From: Cubamyces lactineus
Lineage: Eukaryota > Basidiomycota > Agaricomycetes > Polyporales > Polyporaceae
DNA: 12,447 bases
Reading direction: 5' to 3'
Assembly (NCBI GenBank): GCA_022376465.1
Contig: JACDTU010000042.1
Span: 1 to 12,447, forward strand
Below the pieces are notes generated by a model. That model saw only the letters and a program-made list of their open reading frames with translations. It ran no database searches and was not told where the DNA came from. The position numbers were made by a program, and so were the translations under genes. Numbering within the stretch: position 1 is the stretch's first letter; every line of letters begins with the position of its first letter. Shown piece after piece: positions 7,876-12,447 of the stretch.

Positions 7876-10800
7876 TCAGACCATGCGACGACGCTTTTGT
7901 TCACGCAATAAGTCGGAGAGGTCCTCGACTTCATCGTCATCGCGGAGACGACGTTGCCCTGCAGACGAGGAAGAGGAGGATGAAGCGGAAGAGGAAGTGG
8001 AAGTGACTCTGCGAGGAGGAGGCCGGATGTCAGGGAAGTGACCCTGATCGACGAACCGGCTAGCCACAGCAGCCCCAAAGATCATGTTCACAAGACCAAA
8101 TGGGTTCTTGCGAAGGAGTTGACGGACTTGCTTTCCCCAGTCGCGCAGCTCCAGGTCGCTCAAGACGGAGAACCCAGAGCCGTATGTGGGGCGACCGAGA
8201 ATGCCATCGGATTTTGGATAGGCGATCCCCATGCGAATAAGGTTGATTGGAGAAAGGCACTTGTTTCCTGCGCAGGGGAGTGAGTGACCGCTTGGGGCGC
8301 AGGAGGCGTATGTGACCGAAACTCACCATGCTTGTTAGTCCAAGCGGTGCCGATCGACTTGCGAGTGAGAAGCTGGCGTCGCAGCGGAGAGTCGCTGTGC
8401 ATCCAGCAGAGAAAGACGATAGCAGCTTGTGTAAAGTATATGCTCTCTGCATGAACGCCGCCGTTGTGCTTCTCTTCCCATGGCAACGTGCGCACGTACG
8501 TGATGCCGGCTTGGTGGTTAGCCAGGTTCACGTCCTTGATGCCCATCTTGAAGGCTTCGCCTTGCTGTGGCCAGGAGACATTGGGAATGACTTTCGAGAT
8601 GAGGAAGGCAAGATGGAGAGCGAGATCGCAACGCCAATCGCTGAGGTTGGTCTCGAATTGCTCTTTGGCCCAGGAGTAGTTCGTGACGACCATGTCCGGG
8701 GTGCTGGTGCTCTCTGAAAGGGCCAAGGAATAGGACCAGCTGCTAGGGAGCTCCGCCTGGTCGAGGAACTTGTGGTATGAGCTGATGGTCGTCGTTACGG
8801 TCGTCCAAACGGTTCCCGGATTCTCCTCGGCCATCGCGCGCGCGACCTCGGCCAGCTGCCTTTCATCGCGTTGACGGGAGGTGAGGAGGGTGGCCTGCAC
8901 CGCCTGCGACTGACGTGGCAAGGGTCCCATGTTCGTCCAAGCGCGAATCGACGGCTCCGTCGACATGCGCCCGTTTTGCAGACGTACCGCGTCAGGAACG
9001 AGGCCGATGCGCATTTCGTTGGTGATGAAGTTGAACGCCTCTTTGATGGCGGCGAGCGCCTCATCGTCCGAAGGCTCGTAGTCGAGGTCGGGCGTGGCAA
9101 GGTCACGACGAACAACGTTGCGACCTTCCTCGACAGCAGCGCGAAGGACGGGCCAAAACTGACCCTTGTTCCAGACAGGTGGCCGGACGGTCGCGCGCGA
9201 GGTGGAGGTGGCGACGGACATGAGGTGGTTGACAAAGTCCGCTCTGCTCCATTGACCTCGGGAGGACTTGGGGAGCCCATGCGCGGCGTGGGCGCTGTTG
9301 GCGCACACGATGTTGCTGAGCAAAATGAATGTGGCGCCTTCGTCGGTGGAATCGAGGGGGAACTCCTGGCGCGCCCAGCTCTTCAGTGCCTGGCTGCGTC
9401 TTCGAGCATCGACGTACTCTTCGCTGTCACCCGCGCGAAGGATAGGTTGTATCTCGTTGCCGACTTGCTCTGCAACGAGGGAGACGGTGTCCTCTGTGAA
9501 CGAACGCAAGGCGATCTGAGCCAAGAGGCGGAGCTTCTTGCCCATGGGGGAGGCGTCTTCCCAGAGCGGCTTCTCGCCGCGCCGCGCCCTCATCGCATTC
9601 GAACGGTCCAAGCGAGCAAGACGGCTCTGCATGTAGAAGACGGTCTCGTACGCCTATTGCGATTTTCAGAGTGAGCGGAGGCACGTCAAGGAAGGAAGAC
9701 ATGCGGACGCTCACCAGATAATGAGGCAAGCCGTATGTGATGACTTGGGCGCACTTGGAGGCGGTGAGCGGACGCTCGGTGGCGGGATGAACCGGCCAAC
9801 GTTGAAGGGTGATGGCGAGAGGGTAACGGCGGTCGGTGTTCCAGGTCAGGCCAGGCCAGAGGAAGGGGAAGCCTTGATCGACGATGCCTCGACCGGCCCA
9901 AATCTCACGCATGAGGCGAGTGGGGAGGACTTGGGCGTTGCCGGTGTAGGCAAAGTTGAGGAGACGTTCCAAGCAGGCGAGGAACTCGATGTAGTGTGGC
10001 TTTGGCTTGTGATCGTTTGGGTGGACTCCGCGGCGCGAAAGAGGGACTGGGCCGAAAAAGGGATTGACGTATCGCTTCCATGTCGCTGTGAGGAGGGAGG
10101 TGACCGGGTACGCAGCCCAGCTGTAGACCTCAGGGAATACCTGCATGGCAAGGGAACGAGAGTGAGAAAGCATTGGCGCAACGAGCAACGAGCGACGAGC
10201 ACGCGGGGGCAAAGGGCACTTACACCGTAAGGGAATAGCACGGAGGTATCTCGGAGAGCGTTGACGATCTGCGGACGAGTGCAGAGCTGGGCGTATGGGA
10301 GGATGAAGTCGTGGTAGAACAGGTATCCGTCGCGGACGTCGTCGCGAACGTGATTGAAGTCGATGAGGAGGTTGTTCTCGAAGCGGAGGGAGTTGTACAT
10401 GCCGGTGTCGCGTTCCAACTGTGCGGTGACGTGTTCGTGGGGGAGGGCGTAACATAGCTTGTTCCACAGAGTCTTGCCGGTGGCCTTGCCCTTCTCCGTC
10501 GTACTCCACGATCCTGCTGCAGCGCCAGTCAGCATTCCCTGCTGGACGACGTGGAAGCGGCTGCGGTCTCTCATGGCGTGGGCGGAGGTGTTGTAGCACT
10601 GAGAGCCGAGAGCGACTACGGCGTGACCTGCGGCGTCGGGGCGGGTGAGGGAGGACGACAGGGTGCGGATGTGGGGGAGCATGGTGTGTATGACGCCGGT
10701 AGACTGCCACTGGCCGATGGTCTTGCTGAAGAAGTGGGGATATAAGGTGTACTTTGTGTCGCGGACGTCTCTGCGCTCGCGAGCGCGGGCGTGCTCGATG

Positions 10801-11514
10801 TTGAGTTCGTAGTCGGCGTTGTTGACGGTGTGCGCTTCGTCAAAGTCGTCGTCGAATTCGTCATCTAGCGCCATGGCGTCTGCGTCCGGGGGGCTGGTGA
10901 CGAACAAGGAGGAGACCTTGGCGAGGTTCTGCATGATAGAAAGCCTTGTCGAGTTGGTAAGACCGGTGGCACGTCGTCGGGGAATGCGAATGCCGTTCTC
11001 GGAGAATATGGGGATTTCTGCGCCGCGTTCGTCGAGGAGGGGAAGCTCGTTGAGGTCAACCGGCTGACGATTGGGACCGTCGGGAGAGAGGTAGACTGCG
11101 GGATGGTCGTCGTAGATGTCGAAGACGGAGATCTCTTCCCATCCCTTTGCGCGGAACGCACTGTGCAGAGTTAGGAATGAGTTTCGCAGCGCATTGAAGG
11201 TGTGGAGACGATTGTCGATTGTGAGACGAACGACGAACCTGTAGTGCGTAGCGAGGCCGACGCACATGCGCCAGATGTGAGAGTAGTCGTACTCTTTGGC
11301 CCAATTTGCAGCGGCAGCATCGGCCTCGACGCCTGTGAGTGCACACTGTGCGTTCTGGCCATACTTTAGTGTGACGGCGATGGGGAGAGAGTCGAGGAGT
11401 TCGGGGAAGTGGTAGGACTCTGGGGCATTCGAGAAGTACGGGTCCCAATTGTCCTTGAATGCTTTACAGAACGCAAGGAACTGGACGTTGCGGAACTCGA
11501 ATCGATTGCGCGAT
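7876..11514 (-). CDS. Gene 3: large protein of unknown family, 5' incomplete, 4 exons visible, at least 1,144 aa
   Basis: Visible exons are 11514-10224, 10140-9715, 9653-8327 and 8267-7876, joined by introns of 83, 61 and 59 bp at phases 0, 0 and 1; the frame stays open to the stop at 7876. The first exon must be entered by splicing: an in-frame TAA lies at 11534-11536, the CTCCAG acceptor is at 11515-11520 with a CTAAC branch site just before it, and no ATG occurs before the one at 11267 although the text upstream (EFRNVQFLAFCKAF) reads as real protein. Visible features, numbered from the first complete codon: mixed alpha/beta-like text to about 210, an acidic run (DDEFDDDFDE, about 218), aromatic-rich globular sequence through about 1,085, then poly-Ser, an acidic helix and a basic end (KRRRMV) that could be a nuclear localisation signal. 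No signal peptide, membrane segment, catalytic motif or transposase triad was recognised. It is collinear with genes 1 and 2. Confidence 0.82.
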
Positions 11515-11589
11515 CTGGAGCGGAGCGGTATAGTTAGAACGTGGTGCTAAGCCAACAGAGTGCACGTCGACCCAGCGGTGTTCCCGCTG
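11515..11589 (-). other. 3' end of an intron of gene 3 abutting array B
   Basis: On the minus strand this segment ends CTCCAG at 11515-11520, preceded by the branch-like TTCTAAC (around 11533-11539). It connects array B to the first visible exon of gene 3. No donor or exon could be identified within these 75 bases, so the donor is expected on the far side of array B, outside the window. Confidence 0.5.
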
Positions 11590-12447
11590 CTCTCGCGCGG
11601 TGTAGCACCAAGGTGGTGGCCCGCGGCAAGCGGTGTACCAGAGGTCTCTCGCGCGGTGCAGCACCAAGGTGGTGGCCCGCGACACACAGTGTACCAGACG
11701 TCTCTCGCGCGGTGCAGCACCAAGGTGGTGGCCCGCGGCACACATTGTACGAGAGGTCTCTCGCGCGGTGTAGCACCAAGGTGGTAGCCCGCGGCAAGCG
11801 GTGTACCAGAGGTCTCTCGCGCGGTGAGCACCAAGGTGGTGGCCCGCGGCAACGTGTACCAGAGGTCTCTCGCGCGGTGCAGCACCAAGGTGGTGGCCCG
11901 CGACACACAGTGTACCAGACGTCTCTCGCGCGGTGCAGCACCAAGGTGGTGGCCCGCGGCACACATTGTACGAGAGGTCTCTCGCGCGGTGTAGCACCAA
12001 GGTGGTAGCCCGCGGCAACGGTGTACCAGAGTCTCTCGCGCGGTGCAGCACCAAGGTGGTGGCCCGCGACACACAGTGTACCAGAGGTCTCTCGCGCGGT
12101 GTAGCACCAAGGTGGTGGCCCGCGACACACAGTGTACCAGACGTCTCTCGCGCGGTGTAGCACCAAGGTGGTAGCCCGCGACACACAGTGTACGAGAGGT
12201 CTCTCGCGCGGTGTAGCACCAAGGTGGTAGCCCGCGACACACAGTGTACGAGAGGTCTCTCGCACGGTGTAGCACCAAGGTGGTGGACCGCGGCAAGCGG
12301 TGTACCAGACGTCTCTCGCGCGGTGTAGCACCAAGGTGGTAGCCCGCGACACACAGTGTACGAGAGGTCTCTCGCGCGGTGTAGCACCAAGGTGGTAGCC
12401 CGCGACACACAGTGTACGAGAGGCTCTCGCGCGGTGTAGCACCAAGG
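11590..12447. repeat. Tandem array B: 56-bp minisatellite, 15 complete units plus one partial, running off the window
   Basis: Unit starts (CTCTCGCGCGG) are 11590, 11646, 11702, 11758, 11814, 11867, 11923, 11979, 12033, 12089, 12145, 12201, 12257, 12313, 12369 and 12424. Nearly all are 56 bp; 53, 54 and 55 bp variants occur at 11814, 11979 and 12369. Each unit holds a 30-bp imperfect palindrome, CGCGG to CCGCG (11 of 14 arm positions pair around AA), and many junctions form a second palindrome, CGAGAG-GT-CTCTCG. Variant order is not random: the four-unit block 11646-11866 is repeated at 11867-12088. Because 56 is not a multiple of three, and the minus strand lacks stops, all three minus frames appear open; these are not genes. 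The array lies directly 5' of the visible part of gene 3. Confidence 0.96.

Noticed and set aside
8871..9674. Plus-strand open frame of 267 codons opposite gene 3
   Set aside because: It is the antisense shadow of the exon at 9653-8327; the minus-strand frame continues across correct splice junctions in neighbouring exons, whereas this one does not.
10101..10116. Shared 12-base word GGTCACCTCCCT between gene 3 exon 2 and the array A linker
   Set aside because: It is short, lies inside well-preserved coding sequence (PVTSLL) and is not accompanied by any of the core; chance is sufficient.
7876..11514. Gene 3 as a KDZ, Plavaka or other basidiomycete DNA-transposon protein
   Set aside because: No cysteine cluster, acidic catalytic triad or terminal inverted repeats could be recognised, and the gene is split by several spliceosomal introns; the idea remains open to a profile search.
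11464..12445. Three long overlapping minus-strand open frames of about 290-310 codons across array B
   Set aside because: They are the same 56-bp repeat read in three frames; the unit is not a multiple of three and lacks minus-strand stops, so all frames stay open. The translations are cyclic and have no start context or introns.
4060..12447. CRISPR-like arrays
   Set aside because: Units are contiguous without unique spacers, and the genes are intron-containing and eukaryotic.

Overview
The window looks like a GC-rich accessory stretch of a filamentous basidiomycete genome, most likely an Agaricomycete. All three recognisable genes are split by very short introns (45-83 bp). The introns have GT-AG type ends and CTRAC/CTAAC-like branch sites, and start codons follow pyrimidine-rich leaders. 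There are no bacterial gene signals, rRNA, tRNA or CRISPR. No name-brand protein family could be recognised by eye, so functions are described only as far as motifs allow.

Layout, left to right. Positions 1-1639 contain no convincing complete gene: an AT-richer edge with a possible C-terminal coding remnant (3-152), then pyrimidine-rich, degenerate short repeats. Gene 1 (minus strand, 3568 to 1640, 5 exons, 564 aa) encodes a protein with a six-cysteine Zn(II)2Cys6-like module and a helical C-terminus. Its upstream region (3681-3890) carries a TATA-like box, a TGAGTCA bZIP site and four 28-29 bp direct repeats with TGACGTC cores. Next comes tandem array A (4060-4693, alternating 42 and 47 bp units). 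Gene 2 (minus, 7345 to 5014, 5 exons, 692 aa) is a diverged paralogue of gene 1 with the same four intron positions and phases. A 530-bp gap holds a solitary palindrome. Gene 3 (minus, 11514 to 7876, 4 visible exons, at least 1,144 aa, 5' incomplete) encodes a large unknown protein. The window ends inside tandem array B (11590-12447, 56-bp units with a higher-order repeat).

The most interesting pattern links the non-coding and coding parts. Arrays A and B, and the solitary palindrome at 7547-7575, share one imperfectly palindromic core of the form CGG-N20-CCG. One of these elements lies on the 5' side of each of the three genes. Genes 1 and 2 both encode a cysteine module with the spacing of Zn(II)2Cys6 DNA-binding proteins, a family whose fungal members typically bind paired CGG/CCG triplets. 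A cluster whose own zinc-cluster proteins recognise a locus-specific palindrome, expanded into satellites, is a testable but unproven idea. The spliced models were assembled by hand; exon lengths sum to whole codons in every case (1,695 nt for gene 1, 2,079 nt for gene 2).
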